Shown: positions 1 through 10,082, counted from the first letter of the stretch. The stretch: DNA of 60,946 nt from Aeromonas lacus (GCF_000764665.1 NZ_JRGM01000029.1:1-60946); one strand, 5' to 3'. Made by a program: numbers and translations. Notes: a model not told the origin generated them from the sequence alone.

Positions 1-1420
1 CAATATCCTTGAACTGCGCCTCGCAGGCGAGAAAGGCCGCGACGATGCCGGGATCAAAATGGCTGCCGCTCCCTTTCACAATGATCTCCTTCGCTTCCTC
101 ATGGCTGAATGCGGGTTTGTAGACCCGTTTCGATATGAGGGCATCGTAGACATCCGCCACCGCCATCAGCCGCCCCGAGAGGGGGATATCCTTACCCGCC
201 AGCCCTGCCGGATAGCCGCTGCCATCCCACTTTTCATGGTGGGTGAGGGAGATCTCCCGGGCCAGCCGCAGGAAGGAGTTGGAGCCCAGCTGCGCCTCGG
301 CGCTCGCCAGCGCATCAGCGCCGATCTGCGGGTGGCGCTTCATGATGGCGAACTCCTCATCGGTCAGCTTGCCCGGCTTGAGCAGGATGGCATCGGGAAT
401 GCCCACCTTGCCTACATCGTGCAGCGGGGCCGATTTGAACAGCAGATCGATGGTTGCATCATCCAGTGGATAGCTATCCCAGTTGCTGAGGCTCAGATGC
501 ACTGCCAGCGCCTTGACGTAGTGCTGGGTACGGATGATATGGGCGCCGGTCTCGTTGTCGCGGGTCTCTGCCAGCGAGGCGAGCCCGAGAATGGCCACAT
601 CACGGGTGAGGTTAAGCTCGTCGCTGCGGGATTTCAGCTCGCCGATCATCTGATTGGTGCTGGCGGCGATAAGGCCGAACTCGTCATCCCGGGTGATCGG
701 CACCCGGGCATCGAAGTCACCGCATTGCACTCTGGCCATGGTGCGGGTCTGGTGGCGCAGGGAGAGGCCAAGATTGCGGCCGTAGCCGTAAATGATGAGG
801 GCGAGATAGCTGAAGGTCACCGTCATAACGAAAGCGATCTCCCACAGAATGTAGTGCTGGGCCTCGACCCTCGGCAGACTGCGCTCCACCGTCACCAGCC
901 ACTCCAGATCCTTGTTGAACAGCAAAAAGAAGACGCACCCCAGCAGGCTGAGCGTCGCCAGGGTAAAGAGGATGAACTTGCGTGGCAGCGGCATGGCCAG
1001 CGGGTAGCTCAGCGCCAGGTTCTGCTCATCTTGCCGTGCTCTGGCTCGATACCAATCCCGCTCCAGAGTCAGATCGGCCGCCACCAGAAAGCCGAGGGTG
1101 GTCATCCCCAGCAGCACCTTGAGATGGCTTGTCAGTGGAAAATCGTGGGCCACTGCGTTGTAGCCAGAGAGCAGCAGCGCCCCCAGCAGGTAAAAGCCCA
1201 GCTCCAGCATGAATCCATCCAGACCGTTGCGCGGCAGGGGGCGCCTTGAGAGCAGCATGTTGCGTATGGCGAACATGATGGCGAACGTCACCAGCGTCGG
1301 CCCCAGCAGCTGGGGCAGGGTGAGACTCTCGAGAAACGGGCAGACCTGCCATCCGTAGAGGCAAAAGAGTGACAGGGTAACCCCGTAATGCAGGGCACAA
1401 CGCCCCGAGATTCTCATCAT
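1..1420 (-). CDS. HD-GYP domain c-di-GMP phosphodiesterase (partial, C-terminus off the left edge)
   Basis: I translated this open frame on the reverse strand; it has no stop before the window edge, so the C-terminus is missing. Hydrophobic segments lie at roughly residues 10-55, 70-115, 148-168 and 190-215. A HAMP-like linker (about 215-268) leads into an HD-GYP domain. The metal-binding HD signature LHDVGKVGIPD is near residue 333, and the HHE plus KWDGSGYP stretch is at about 394-404. Known family role: hydrolysis of the second messenger c-di-GMP. The start is ATG at 1420 with an AGGTGA ribosome-binding site 8 nt upstream; a second ATG follows immediately. It lies 56 nt downstream of the ketosynthase gene on the same strand and may be the last gene of that operon. 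The sensed signal is unknown. Confidence 0.9.
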   Translation of the reverse strand, partial: MMRISGRCALHYGVTLSLFCLYGWQVCPFLESLTLPQLLGPTLVTFAIMFAIRNMLLSRRPLPRNGLDGFMLELGFYLLGALLLSGYNAVAHDFPLTSHLKVLLGMTTLGFLVAADLTLERDWYRARARQDEQNLALSYPLAMPLPRKFILFTLATLSLLGCVFFLLFNKDLEWLVTVERSLPRVEAQHYILWEIAFVMTVTFSYLALIIYGYGRNLGLSLRHQTRTMARVQCGDFDARVPITRDDEFGLIAASTNQMIGELKSRSDELNLTRDVAILGLASLAETRDNETGAHIIRTQHYVKALAVHLSLSNWDSYPLDDATIDLLFKSAPLHDVGKVGIPDAILLKPGKLTDEEFAIMKRHPQIGADALASAEAQLGSNSFLRLAREISLTHHEKWDGSGYPAGLAGKDIPLSGRLMAVADVYDALISKRVYKPAFSHEEAKEIIVKGSGSHFDPGIVAAFLACEAQFKDI

Positions 1421-1476
1421 GATTTCACCTGAACAGCGTTTTTGTTGTTATGGCCGCCGCGACAGGCGCGCCATCC

Positions 1477-2598
1477 TCAGCACCGTTGCAGCAACAGACT
1501 ACCAATAGAGTAGCCGGCGCCAAACGAGCAGAGGACGCCGCGCGCCCCGACAGGAAGGTCGCGATTGTACAGATGAAACGCGATGATGGAACCCGCCGAG
1601 CTGGTATTGCCATAGCTGTCGAGAATGACCGGCGCCTCCTGCTGGCTGGCATCGTGGCCCAGCAGCTTGCGGCCGATGAACTGGTTCATGGTGAGGTTGG
1701 CCTGATGGAGCCAGAGCCGGTTCAGGCTCTCGGCAGGCCAGCCCTGTTCATCGAGCTGGTTGGCGATCTGCTCGCACACCAGCGGCAACACCTCCTTGAA
1801 CACCTTGCGCCCCTGCTGGCGAAACAGCTTGTCATCGCCGTAGCGGGTGCGCGGACTGAGCCGGTTCAAAAAGCCGAAGTTGTTGCGGATGTTGTTGGAG
1901 TACTGGGTCACCAGCTTGCTTGCCACCAGTTGCCACGGATTGGCCACCTTGCAATCTTCCGCTCGTTCCAAAAGTACCGCGGTACAGGCATCGCCGAAGA
2001 TAAAGTGGCTATCCCGATCGCGAAAATTGAGGTGCCCCGAGCAGATCTCCGGATTGACCACCAGCGCCAGTTTGGCGGTGCCTGCCGCCAGCATGTCTGA
2101 GGCTGTTTTGATACCGAAGGTGGCAGACGAGCAGGCGACGTTCATGTCAAAGGCCATGCCGCTCGCCCCCAGATAGTGCTGCAGCTCGATGGCCAGCGCC
2201 GGGTAGGGGCGTGGCATGTTGGAGGCGGCGACGATGACCAGATCGATCTCGCCAGGCTCGCGGCCGGCGGCGATCAGCGCCTGTTCGGCGGCGGCTACCG
2301 CCATCTCCACCATGATGGAGGGCATATCGTCGGGTCGCTCCGCCAGCAGCGGCTGCATGATGTCGGGGTTGAGCACCCCCTCGCGGCTCACCAGATAACG
2401 GCTCTTGATACCGGAGGCCTTTTCGATGAACTCGCAGCTGGAATGCTGCTTGGCAGGGAGCTGACCGGCGTCGATGGCGGAGGCGTTCTCCTCGTTGTAG
2501 AGATCCACATACTGGTTGAAGGCGGCCACCAGCTCTTCATTGCTGACGGCAAAGGGTGGGGTATAGAGGCCTGAGCCGCTGATCACGATAGAGGTCAT
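1477..2598 (-). CDS. FabH-like beta-ketoacyl-ACP synthase III family protein
   Basis: A 373-residue thiolase-fold enzyme. The catalytic triad of the KAS III family is visible: Cys156 in NVACSSATFG, His298 in LWLHQANL and Asn331 in YGNTSS. Such enzymes condense an acyl-CoA with malonyl-ACP by decarboxylation. At 373 residues it is longer than housekeeping FabH (about 317), with an insertion after residue 25. That fits the extended FabH-like subgroup rather than the primary fatty-acid initiation enzyme, so the substrate is uncertain. GAGGAGCAAAG precedes the ATG. It sits between the VWA gene (54 nt upstream) and the HD-GYP gene (56 nt downstream), suggesting cotranscription. Confidence 0.88.
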   Translation of the reverse strand: MTSIVISGSGLYTPPFAVSNEELVAAFNQYVDLYNEENASAIDAGQLPAKQHSSCEFIEKASGIKSRYLVSREGVLNPDIMQPLLAERPDDMPSIMVEMAVAAAEQALIAAGREPGEIDLVIVAASNMPRPYPALAIELQHYLGASGMAFDMNVACSSATFGIKTASDMLAAGTAKLALVVNPEICSGHLNFRDRDSHFIFGDACTAVLLERAEDCKVANPWQLVASKLVTQYSNNIRNNFGFLNRLSPRTRYGDDKLFRQQGRKVFKEVLPLVCEQIANQLDEQGWPAESLNRLWLHQANLTMNQFIGRKLLGHDASQQEAPVILDSYGNTSSAGSIIAFHLYNRDLPVGARGVLCSFGAGYSIGSLLLQRC

Positions 2599-2652
2599 CT
2601 TTGCTCCTCGCCGGGTGCGTTCCCGGCTTGTCGGTTTATAGGGTAGAGAGGG

Positions 2653-3816
2653 TTACAGCTGGTCGATCGCCGCAGCGAGACCCGCCAGAGTCAGCGGATG
2701 CATCCGCCCGCCAACCACGTCATTCATCAGCTTGATGGAGGGATGCCAGAGCCATTCCCGGCGCGGGGTGGGGTTGATCCATACCAGTTTGGGAAAGTGC
2801 TGCTGCAAGCGGGTAAGCCACACCTGACCCGGCTCCTCGTTCCACTGCTCGACGCTGCCGCCCGGCCAGGTGATCTCATAGGGGCCCATGGTGGCATCCC
2901 CCACCAGGATCACCCGGTAGTCGCTGCCATAGGTGCGCAGCAGCCGCAGGGTATCGAACCGCTCCTCAAAGCGGCGCTCGTTATCCTTCCAGACGAAGTC
3001 ATAGAGGCAGTTGTGAAAATAGAAGTACTCCAGATGCTTGAACTCGTGGCGCAGAGCCGAGAAGAGGCGCTGCACCTCGGCTACGTGGGCATCCATGGAG
3101 CCTCCTACATCGAAGAAAACCAACAGCTTCACCCCGTTGTGGCGTTCGGGCCGCAGCTTCACATCGAGCCAACCCTGCCGGGCAGAGCTTTTTATGGTGT
3201 CGTCGAGATCCAGCTCGTCGGGATTGCCTTTGCGTACCCAACGCCTGAGTTTGCGCAGCGCCAGCTGGATGGCGCGCTGGCCGAGCGGCGAGTCGTCGCT
3301 GAAGTTGCGGTAATGCCTGGCCTCCCACACCTTGACCGCCTTGCCATGCTGCCCCTCTCCACCCATGCGCACCCCCTCGGGGTGAAAACCCCCATGGCCA
3401 AACGGGCTGCTGCCGCCGGTCCCTACCCACTTGTTGCCGCCGGCGTGGCGCTCTTTCTGCTCGTTCAGCCGCTGGTTAAGGGTCTCCAGCAGTTTGTCGA
3501 GTCCGCCGAGGGATTTGAGCAACGCCTTTTCCTCGGCGCTCAACAGCCGTTCGAACTCCTTGCGCAGCCACTCCTCGGGCAGGCTCTCCGGCAGCAGGGG
3601 GATGGCGTCCAGCCCCTCGTAGTATTCGGCGAAGGCGCGATCGAAGCGATCGTAGTGGGCCTCGTCTTTTACCAGAAGGCAGCGGGAGAGTTGGTAGAAC
3701 TCGTCCATATCGATGGTGACCAACCGGGCAGCCAGTGCGGCGTGCAAGTCCAGCAGTTCGCGCAGGCTGCAGGGGAGCTTGTGGCGGCGCAGGTGGGTAA
3801 AAAAGTCGATCAGCAT
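2653..3816 (-). CDS. VWA domain protein (CoxE-like), partner of MoxR ATPase
   Basis: A 387-residue soluble protein with a C-terminal von Willebrand A fold. The strand LLVFFDVGGSM carries a degenerate MIDAS motif: D-x-G-x-S where the classical form is D-x-S-x-S. Later VILVGDATMGPYE supplies the expected Thr/Asp region. The N-terminal half is charged and helical. It starts 3 nt after the MoxR-type ATPase gene ends, so the two are almost certainly translated together. MoxR/VWA pairs are known chaperone-like systems for metal insertion or complex maturation, but the client here is not evident. The unusual MIDAS could weaken metal binding. Confidence 0.87.
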   Translation of the reverse strand: MLIDFFTHLRRHKLPCSLRELLDLHAALAARLVTIDMDEFYQLSRCLLVKDEAHYDRFDRAFAEYYEGLDAIPLLPESLPEEWLRKEFERLLSAEEKALLKSLGGLDKLLETLNQRLNEQKERHAGGNKWVGTGGSSPFGHGGFHPEGVRMGGEGQHGKAVKVWEARHYRNFSDDSPLGQRAIQLALRKLRRWVRKGNPDELDLDDTIKSSARQGWLDVKLRPERHNGVKLLVFFDVGGSMDAHVAEVQRLFSALRHEFKHLEYFYFHNCLYDFVWKDNERRFEERFDTLRLLRTYGSDYRVILVGDATMGPYEITWPGGSVEQWNEEPGQVWLTRLQQHFPKLVWINPTPRREWLWHPSIKLMNDVVGGRMHPLTLAGLAAAIDQL

Positions 3817-3819
3817 AAA

Positions 3820-4662
3820 TTAGCTGCCGCGCCGGGCCAGAAAGGCGAGCTTCTCGAATAGATGCAGATCCTGCTCGGTCTTGAGCAGGGCGCCGTATAG
3901 CGCGGGCACCAGCTTGCCCGGCTCGCGGGCGCGCATCGCCTCGGGGGCGATATCGTCGGCCAGCAGCAGGCGGATCCAGTCCAGGAGTTCTGAAGTGGAG
4001 GGCTTCTTGCGCAGTCCCTCTACCTCGCGCAGCTCGAAGAAGAGATCCATCGCTTCACCGAGCAGGCTCTCCTTGAGGTCTGGGTAGTGGAGTTTGACGA
4101 TGGCCTGCATCTCGGCCTTGTCGGGGAAGCGGATGTAGTGGAAGAAACAGCGGCGCAGGAAAGCGTCCGGCAGCTCTTTTTCGTTATTGGAGGTGATGAT
4201 GACGACCGGCCGCTGGCGCGCCTTGACTCGCTCGCCGGTCTCGTAGACGTCGAACTCCATCCGATCCAGCTCCAGCAGCAGATCGTTGGGGAATTCGATA
4301 TCGGCCTTGTCGATCTCGTCGATCAGCAGCACCGGTCGCTGTTCGGCGCTGAAAGCCTGCCACAGCTTGCCCTGGCGAATGTAGTGGCTGATATCGGCCA
4401 CTTTAGGGTCACCTAGCTGGGAGTCGCGCAGCCGGGCTACCGCATCATATTCGTAGAGCCCCTGCTGGGCCTTGGTGGTGGACTTGATATGCCAGGCAAT
4501 GAGATCGGTGCCGAGATGGTCGGCGACCGCTTCTGCCAGCACCGTCTTGCCGGTACCTGGCTCCCCTTTGATCAGCAGCGGTTTTTCGAGGGTGATGGCG
4601 GCATTGACCGCCATCTTCAATGCCTCGGAGGCGAGATACTGGCTGCTTCCTGAAAATCCCAT
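3820..4662 (-). CDS. MoxR-family AAA+ ATPase
   Basis: A 280-residue AAA+ ATPase. Walker A GEPGTGKT lies about 33-40 residues from the chosen start, Walker B is VLLIDEIDKA, and sensor 1 is VVIITSNNEKELPDAFLRRC. The ATG at 4662 is chosen because AAAGGA lies 9-10 nt upstream; the frame could open earlier at a GTG at 4689 without a good ribosome-binding site. It is the first gene of the minus-strand cluster and is divergent from cysK. By family knowledge it would remodel a client together with the VWA protein encoded 3 nt downstream. Confidence 0.9.
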   Translation of the reverse strand: MGFSGSSQYLASEALKMAVNAAITLEKPLLIKGEPGTGKTVLAEAVADHLGTDLIAWHIKSTTKAQQGLYEYDAVARLRDSQLGDPKVADISHYIRQGKLWQAFSAEQRPVLLIDEIDKADIEFPNDLLLELDRMEFDVYETGERVKARQRPVVIITSNNEKELPDAFLRRCFFHYIRFPDKAEMQAIVKLHYPDLKESLLGEAMDLFFELREVEGLRKKPSTSELLDWIRLLLADDIAPEAMRAREPGKLVPALYGALLKTEQDLHLFEKLAFLARRGS

Positions 4663-4821
4663 AACGTCGGTTCCTTTGACGATTGGCACCCGGAGTCAGG
4701 GGCCAGAGAGAATAAGCTCTATATGTTGTAATACCATATGGTTATAACGAATAGTCACTTCTCATTCAGAAACCACAGGGTAATCTTGTTTCATCGTCGT
4801 AACAAACACAGGGATAGCACC

Positions 4822-5790
4822 ATGAGCAAAATTTTTGAGGACAATAGCCAGACTATCGGTCACACCCCGCTGGTTCGTCTCAACCGTGTTACCAAAGGCC
4901 GCGTGCTGGCCAAGATCGAGAGCCGCAACCCCAGCTTCAGCGTCAAGTGCCGTATCGGTGCCAACCTGATCTGGGATGCCGAGAAGCGCGGCATCCTGAC
5001 CAAGGGTAAGGAGATCATCGAGCCCACCAGCGGCAACACGGGTATTGCTCTGGCCTTTGTCGCAGCAGCTCGCGGCTATCCCATTACCCTGACCATGCCG
5101 GCCACCATGAGCCTGGAGCGCCGCAAGCTGCTCAAGGCGCTCGGTGCCAATCTGGTGCTGACCGAAGGACCGCTCGGCATGAAAGGGGCCATTGCCAAGG
5201 CCAACGAGATCCTCGAGTCCGAGCCGGGTAAGTATGTGCTGTTGCAGCAATTTGAAAACCCGGCCAACCCGGAGATCCACGAAAAGACCACCGGCCCCGA
5301 GATTTGGGATGCCACTGACGGCGAGGTAGATGTGTTCGTGGCCGGGGTCGGTACCGGTGGCACCATTACCGGTGTCTCCCGCTACCTGAAGAAGACCCAG
5401 GGCAAGGCGGTGGTCTCTGTCGCCGTTGAGCCTGCCGAGTCGCCGGTCATCAGCCAGAAGCTGGCCGGTGAAGAGATCAAACCGGGCCCCCACAAGATCC
5501 AGGGGATTGGTGCCGGCTTTATCCCGGGCAACCTTGACCTCTCCCTGATTGACCGGGTTGAGCAGGTGACCAGTGACGAAGCTATCGAGATGGCCCGCCG
5601 TCTGATGGAGGAGGAGGGGATCCTGGCTGGTATCAGCTCCGGTGCAGCCGTGGTGGCTGCCAGCCGTCTGGCCGAGCTGCCGGAGTTTGAAGGAAAAACG
5701 ATTGTCGTCATCCTGCCGAGCGCCGCGGAGCGCTACCTCTCCAGCGCCCTGTTTGCCGGCGTATTCAGCGAGCAGGAGCTGCAGCAGTAA
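4822..5790 (+). CDS. cysK: Cysteine synthase A (O-acetylserine sulfhydrylase)
   Basis: A 322-residue PLP enzyme that makes L-cysteine from O-acetylserine and sulfide. The PLP lysine is Lys42 in [12 protein letters not shown], the substrate loop is [11 protein letters not shown], and the phosphate-binding loop is [10 protein letters not shown]. Length and sequence match enteric CysK. The frame is open further upstream, but the ATG at 4822 matches the family N-terminus MSKIFEDNS. The location just before ptsHI-crr is the classical enterobacterial/Vibrio order. A strong terminator follows, so it is a separate transcription unit. Confidence 0.97.
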   Translation: MSKIFEDNSQTIGHTPLVRLNRVTKGRVLAKIESRNPSFSVKCRIGANLIWDAEKRGILTKGKEIIEPTSGNTGIALAFVAAARGYPITLTMPATMSLERRKLLKALGANLVLTEGPLGMKGAIAKANEILESEPGKYVLLQQFENPANPEIHEKTTGPEIWDATDGEVDVFVAGVGTGGTITGVSRYLKKTQGKAVVSVAVEPAESPVISQKLAGEEIKPGPHKIQGIGAGFIPGNLDLSLIDRVEQVTSDEAIEMARRLMEEEGILAGISSGAAVVAASRLAELPEFEGKTIVVILPSAAERYLSSALFAGVFSEQELQQ

Positions 5791-5812
5791 ACCACAAGAT
5801 TGCACTGACAAG

Positions 5813-5838
5813 ACGGCGCTCCCAGGAGCGCCGTTTCT
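5813..5838 (+). terminator. Rho-independent terminator after cysK
   Basis: A 9-bp perfect stem, ACGGCGCTC with GAGCGCCGT and a 4-nt loop, is followed by TTTCTTT. It lies 22 nt after the cysK stop codon. Confidence 0.85.
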
Positions 5839-5933
5839 TTATGGGCTAGACTCTGCATCGCCCAGCGCCACTCGGGACCTTATTTTTTGGGGTAAAATAA
5901 CAAGCTCCGGAGCGAGAAAAAAAGCAGACATTC

Positions 5934-5949
5934 TGTGATAAATCTCATA
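5934..5949 (+). promoter_or_regulatory. CRP-like site upstream of ptsH
   Basis: TGTGA-N6-TCATA, one mismatch from the CRP consensus TGTGA-N6-TCACA, sits in the 442-nt region between cysK and ptsH. An AT-rich stretch with TATAAAAT near 6015 could be a -10 region. CRP control of ptsHI is known in E. coli; here it is inferred from the site only. Confidence 0.5.
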
Positions 5950-6232
5950 TCCTGTGCGGCGTCACGCGGTGTCTGATGGTCAGGTATCACAAAGTAACAA
6001 AGTGTTATTTTTCGTTATAAAATAATTTCAGGCCAGTCCTGATGCGGCTTGTAGCTCAATAACGGAAAAATCCCGATCAAGACACCGAAATACTGCACAG
6101 AAAATTGACCTGGATTAAACCATTGCGGGTCTGCTTTCGTTACTTTACAACATATCCATACTGACACGGTGGGTCAGGTTGTCTGAAAAGCGACCAGCTT
6201 ACTAAAAAATATCAATAATATGGGGTGAAACC

Positions 6233-6490
6233 ATGTACGAGAAGTCTGTTGTTATTACTGCTGAAAACGGCCTGCACACCCGTCCGGCAGCTCAGTTCGT
6301 GAAAGAAGCCAAAGAATTCCAAAGCGAGATCACTGTGGTCTCCGGTGGCAAATCCGCCAGCGCCAAGAGCCTGTTCAAGCTGCAGACTCTGGGTCTGACC
6401 AAAGGCACCAACGTGACCATCCAGGCCGACGGCCCGGACGCTCAGAAAGCCGTTGAGAAGCTGGTTGCCCTGATGGACGAGCTGGAGTAA
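6233..6490 (+). CDS. ptsH: Phosphocarrier protein HPr
   Basis: The 85-residue HPr of the phosphoenolpyruvate:sugar phosphotransferase system. The active-site His15 is in ENGLHTRPA and the regulatory-site Ser46 lies in [10 protein letters not shown]. It accepts phosphate from enzyme I and passes it to sugar-specific EIIA domains. GGGGTGAAACC precedes the start. It is the first gene of ptsH-ptsI-crr, with 44 nt to ptsI. The 390-nt region upstream is free of genes and holds the CRP-like site. Confidence 0.98.
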   Translation: MYEKSVVITAENGLHTRPAAQFVKEAKEFQSEITVVSGGKSASAKSLFKLQTLGLTKGTNVTIQADGPDAQKAVEKLVALMDELE

Positions 6491-6534
6491 TCCAGCTTTA
6501 TTCCTCCCCCACAGTCGTTTTAATAGGAAGGATT

Positions 6535-8262
6535 ATGATATCTGGCATTCTTGCGTCCCCCGGTATCGCATTCGGTAAGGCGCTTCTTCTGAAAGAAGAT
6601 GAAATCGTTATCAATCAGGGCAAGATCTCTGCTGACCAGATTGATGTCGAGATCAACCGCTTCCTCGAAGCCCGCACCAAGTCAGCTGCACAGCTGGAAG
6701 CCATCAAAGAGATGGCCGGTCGCACCTTCGGCGAAGAAAAAGAGGCCATCTTCGAAGGCCACATCATGTTGCTCGAAGATGAAGAGCTGGAAGGGGATAT
6801 CAAATCCTTCATCAAAGATAACAAGGCATCCGCCGACAAAGCCATCTACGAGGTGATCGAACAGTACGCCAAGATGATGGCCGAGCTGGACGACCCCTAT
6901 CTGCGCGAGCGCGCAACCGACTTCCGTGACATCGGTACCCGTCTGGTCAAGAACGTACTGGGCATAGCCGTTGTCAACCTGAGCACCATCGACGAAGAGG
7001 TGATTCTGGTCGCCAAAGACCTGACTCCGTCCGAGACCGCTCAGATCAACCTGAAATATGTGCTGGGTTTCGTTACCGACATCGGTGGCCGTACCTCTCA
7101 CACCTCCATCATGGCCCGCTCCCTGGAGCTGCCGGCCATCGTGGGCACCAACGACATCACCGATCGCGTCAAGAACGGTGAGATGATCCTGCTCGACGCC
7201 ATCAACAACAAGGTTGTGATCAACCCGAGCGAAGCCGAGCTGACCCAGTTCAAAGAGACTCAGGCCCGTTATCAGGCCGAGAAGGACGAGCTGGCCAAGC
7301 TGAAAGATCTGCCTGCCATCACGCTTGATGGTCATCAGGTCGAAGTGTGCGCCAACATCGGTACCGTCAAGGATACAGAAGGTGCCATCCGCAATGGCGC
7401 CGAAGGCGTGGGTCTGTACCGTACCGAGTTCCTGTTCATGGACCGTGACGCGCTGCCGACCGAAGACGAGCAGTTCAAAGCCTACAAAGAAGTGGCCGAA
7501 GCGATGCCGGATCAGCCGATCATCGTGCGCACCATGGACATTGGCGGCGACAAAGAGCTGCCGTACATGAATTTCCCGAAAGAGATGAACCCCTTCCTGG
7601 GCTGGCGCGCCGTGCGTATTTTCTTCGATCGCGAAGACATCATGCACGCTCAGCTGCGGGCCATTCTGCGTGCGTCTGCCTTTGGCAAACTGCGCATCAT
7701 GTTCCCGATGATCATCTCTGTCGAAGAGTTCCGTAGCCTGAAAGCTACCGTAGAGACGCTGAAAGCCGAACTGCGCGCCGAAGGCAAAGCCTTTGATGAA
7801 TCCATCGAAGTGGGTATCATGATCGAGACCCCGGCTGCTGCCGTCATGGCTCATCATCTTGCCAAGGAAGTGGATTTCTTCAGTATCGGTACCAACGACC
7901 TGACCCAGTACACCCTGGCTGTCGACCGTGGTAACGAGATGATCTCCGCGATGTACAACCCGCTGTCACCCTCCGTCCTGACCCTGATCAAGATGGTTAT
8001 CGATGCATCCCATGCCGAAGGCAAGTGGACCGGTATGTGTGGTGAACTGGCTGGTGACGAGCGTGCCACCCTGCTGCTGCTGGGTATGGGTCTGGATGAG
8101 TTCTCCATGAGCGCCATCTCTGTACCGCGTATCAAGAAGCTTATCCGCAACACCAACTTCGAAGATGTGAAGGCAATGGCTGATCAAGCACTGAGCTTTG
8201 CCACCGCTGCTGAAATCGAAGCGTGCGTAGATAACTTTATTAAGCAGAAGGCAGTCTGCTAA
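6535..8262 (+). CDS. ptsI: Phosphoenolpyruvate-protein phosphotransferase (PTS enzyme I)
   Basis: A 575-residue enzyme I of normal length. The phosphorylated histidine is His189 in [13 protein letters not shown]. The PEP-binding C-terminal barrel shows [31 protein letters not shown] and the catalytic-Cys segment GMCGELAGD. It transfers phosphate from PEP to HPr in the cytosol. It begins 44 nt after ptsH, with AGGAAGG close to the ATG, and is followed by crr after 42 nt. Confidence 0.98.
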   Translation: MISGILASPGIAFGKALLLKEDEIVINQGKISADQIDVEINRFLEARTKSAAQLEAIKEMAGRTFGEEKEAIFEGHIMLLEDEELEGDIKSFIKDNKASADKAIYEVIEQYAKMMAELDDPYLRERATDFRDIGTRLVKNVLGIAVVNLSTIDEEVILVAKDLTPSETAQINLKYVLGFVTDIGGRTSHTSIMARSLELPAIVGTNDITDRVKNGEMILLDAINNKVVINPSEAELTQFKETQARYQAEKDELAKLKDLPAITLDGHQVEVCANIGTVKDTEGAIRNGAEGVGLYRTEFLFMDRDALPTEDEQFKAYKEVAEAMPDQPIIVRTMDIGGDKELPYMNFPKEMNPFLGWRAVRIFFDREDIMHAQLRAILRASAFGKLRIMFPMIISVEEFRSLKATVETLKAELRAEGKAFDESIEVGIMIETPAAAVMAHHLAKEVDFFSIGTNDLTQYTLAVDRGNEMISAMYNPLSPSVLTLIKMVIDASHAEGKWTGMCGELAGDERATLLLLGMGLDEFSMSAISVPRIKKLIRNTNFEDVKAMADQALSFATAAEIEACVDNFIKQKAVC

Positions 8263-8304
8263 GATCGGCTGCAAACAGCGACAAATCATCTCTAGGAGCT
8301 TTAT

Positions 8305-8814
8305 ATGGGTCTGTTCGACAAACTGAAGAAACTGGTTTCCGACGATAGCTCTGACACCGGTGGCATCGAAATCTTTGCTCCGCTGTCTGGCGAAATCGTA
8401 CCGATCGAAGATGTACCCGACGTAGTCTTCGCCGAGAAGATCGTCGGCGACGGCATCGCCATCAAGCCGGCTGGCAACAAGATGGTTGCTCCGTGCGACG
8501 GCACCATCGGCAAGATCTTCGAGACCAACCACGCGTTCTCTCTGGAATCCGACTCCGGCATCGAGCTGTTCGTTCACTTCGGTATCGACACCGTTGAGCT
8601 GAAAGGCGAAGGCTTCAAGCGTATCGCTCAGGAAGGCCAGCAGGTCAAGCGCGGCGACACCATCATCGAGTTCGATCTGGCCGTTCTGGAAGCGAAAGCC
8701 AAATCTACCCTGACTCCGGTGGTCATCTCCAACATGGACGAGATCAAAGAGCTGGTGAAGATGACTGGTGCCGTGACTGTGGGCGAGACCCCGGTGATCC
8801 GTATCAAGAAATAA
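8305..8814 (+). CDS. crr: Glucose-specific PTS enzyme IIA (EIIA-Glc)
   Basis: 169 residues, the usual EIIA-Glc size. The two active-site histidines are His76 (ETNHAF) and His91 (LFVHFGIDTV). It has the N-terminal amphipathic helix MGLFDKLKKLV that in E. coli aids membrane contact. EIIA-Glc passes phosphate to the glucose permease and controls adenylate cyclase and inducer exclusion. TAGGAGC precedes the start. It is the last gene of the pts operon and is closed by a strong terminator. Confidence 0.98.
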   Translation: MGLFDKLKKLVSDDSSDTGGIEIFAPLSGEIVPIEDVPDVVFAEKIVGDGIAIKPAGNKMVAPCDGTIGKIFETNHAFSLESDSGIELFVHFGIDTVELKGEGFKRIAQEGQQVKRGDTIIEFDLAVLEAKAKSTLTPVVISNMDEIKELVKMTGAVTVGETPVIRIKK

Positions 8815-8845
8815 GCCGTGACGGGCCAAGCGCCTGTTACTGCAA

Positions 8846-8879
8846 TAAAAAACCGAAGCCTTGTGCTTCGGTTTTTTTA
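8846..8879 (+). terminator. Rho-independent terminator of ptsHI-crr
   Basis: An ACCGAAGC/GCTTCGGT stem with a 5-nt loop is flanked by an A-run and a T7 tail, 32 nt after the crr stop. Confidence 0.92.
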
Positions 8880-8918
8880 TGGCTGCGATCAGGGCCAAAA
8901 CCGTATTCCCTCCTCCCT

Positions 8919-9863
8919 TTACTCTTTCGCGACCACCACCCGGTTGCGCCCCTGCTCCTTGGCGAGATAAAGCGCCCGATCCGCCATCATCAGTAGATAG
9001 TCGATGCTCTGATCGCCCCGGGTTGCGGCGCAGCCAAGGCTGATGGTGAGAGTGATAGCTTGTCCCTGCCATGGCATGACCTGCTCGCTGACCTGCTGGC
9101 GCAGCCGTTCGGCCCGGCAGGCGGCCTGCTCCAGCGTGTGATCCGGCAAGATCAGCAGAAACTCCTCGCCGCCCCAGCGGGCCAGGCACTCCCCCGGTTG
9201 CAGCAGCTCAGTCATGGTTTCTGCAACGGCGCAGAGCGCTGCATCCCCGGCAGGGTGACCGTAACGGTCGTTGATCTGCTTGAAGTGGTCGATATCGCCC
9301 AGCACGAGGGCAAAGGCATCGCCCTGCATCCGGTGGGATTGCAGCTGCTGCTCGGCACCACGACGGTTGCACAGCTCGGTGAGGGGGTCGGTACAGGAGA
9401 GGCGGCTCACCTCTTCCACCATGCACTGCAGGTCGTGAATGTCGCGGAAGGTGACGATATGGCCATCCGGGATTGCATCGGCCCCCAGCTGGGCCGTCAC
9501 CACGAACCAGCGGTGCTGGCCATTCTTGCAGCGGATCAGGGCGGGTATCTCTGCCACTTCCAGCCCCTGTTGCAGTGACTGCTCTACCTCGGTGTGCCAG
9601 GCCTGAATGATCGCGCTGCGGTAGGTTGCATCCGGATAGGCGAGGCGAAACCAGTTGTCCATATCGGGCAGGTCGGTCAGGTCATACCCGAGCTGCTCGC
9701 GAAAGGCGCGGTTGAGAAAGCGATGGCGACGAACAGGGATGCTGTCACCGGTATCGGGCAGACCCTCGCGGCGCGCCACCGATTCTGACACCAGAATGGG
9801 GAGCGGTATCACATCAAAGGAGCGAAACAGGATCTGCTGCAGTTCTCTCTCTTCCATCGTCAC
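8919..9863 (-). CDS. PAS-GGDEF diguanylate cyclase
   Basis: A soluble protein of about 314 residues. The N-terminal half resembles a PAS sensor and reads into FRDIHDLQCMVEEVSRLSCTDPLTELCNRR, the usual start of a GGDEF domain. The active-site motif is GGEEF (RWGGEEFLLIL) and an intact DIDHFKQIND segment is present, so cyclase activity (2 GTP to c-di-GMP) is likely. No RxxD inhibitory site is obvious five residues before GGEEF. I chose GTG at 9863 because AGGGAG lies 6 nt upstream; ATG at 9857 is equally readable, and the frame is open to 10043. Confidence 0.88.
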   Translation of the reverse strand: MTMEERELQQILFRSFDVIPLPILVSESVARREGLPDTGDSIPVRRHRFLNRAFREQLGYDLTDLPDMDNWFRLAYPDATYRSAIIQAWHTEVEQSLQQGLEVAEIPALIRCKNGQHRWFVVTAQLGADAIPDGHIVTFRDIHDLQCMVEEVSRLSCTDPLTELCNRRGAEQQLQSHRMQGDAFALVLGDIDHFKQINDRYGHPAGDAALCAVAETMTELLQPGECLARWGGEEFLLILPDHTLEQAACRAERLRQQVSEQVMPWQGQAITLTISLGCAATRGDQSIDYLLMMADRALYLAKEQGRNRVVVAKE

Positions 9864-10082
9864 GTGATGCTCCCTGATCCTTTTGTCACTTTCTCTAACA
9901 TAGGTTAGCCAGCGCAGGTGGTAAATGGATTTCTGGGGCACGGCCGGGGCGGGCTCTCGTCTCATCTGAAAGCAGGGAAAAGGGTGGAGGAGCTGCATTT
10001 TGCACCAGAACGGAGGGGTCTGCTGCGTGTCTGCCGATGTCACCAGCGCGGCTTGCGGTAATGATTCAGCACGTTTAGTGGC

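Noticed and set aside
59..1249. Long plus-strand open frame (396 codons) opposite the HD-GYP gene
   Set aside because: It is antisense to a clear HD-GYP domain and its translation has no domain character; it results from high GC bias in the opposite reading frame.
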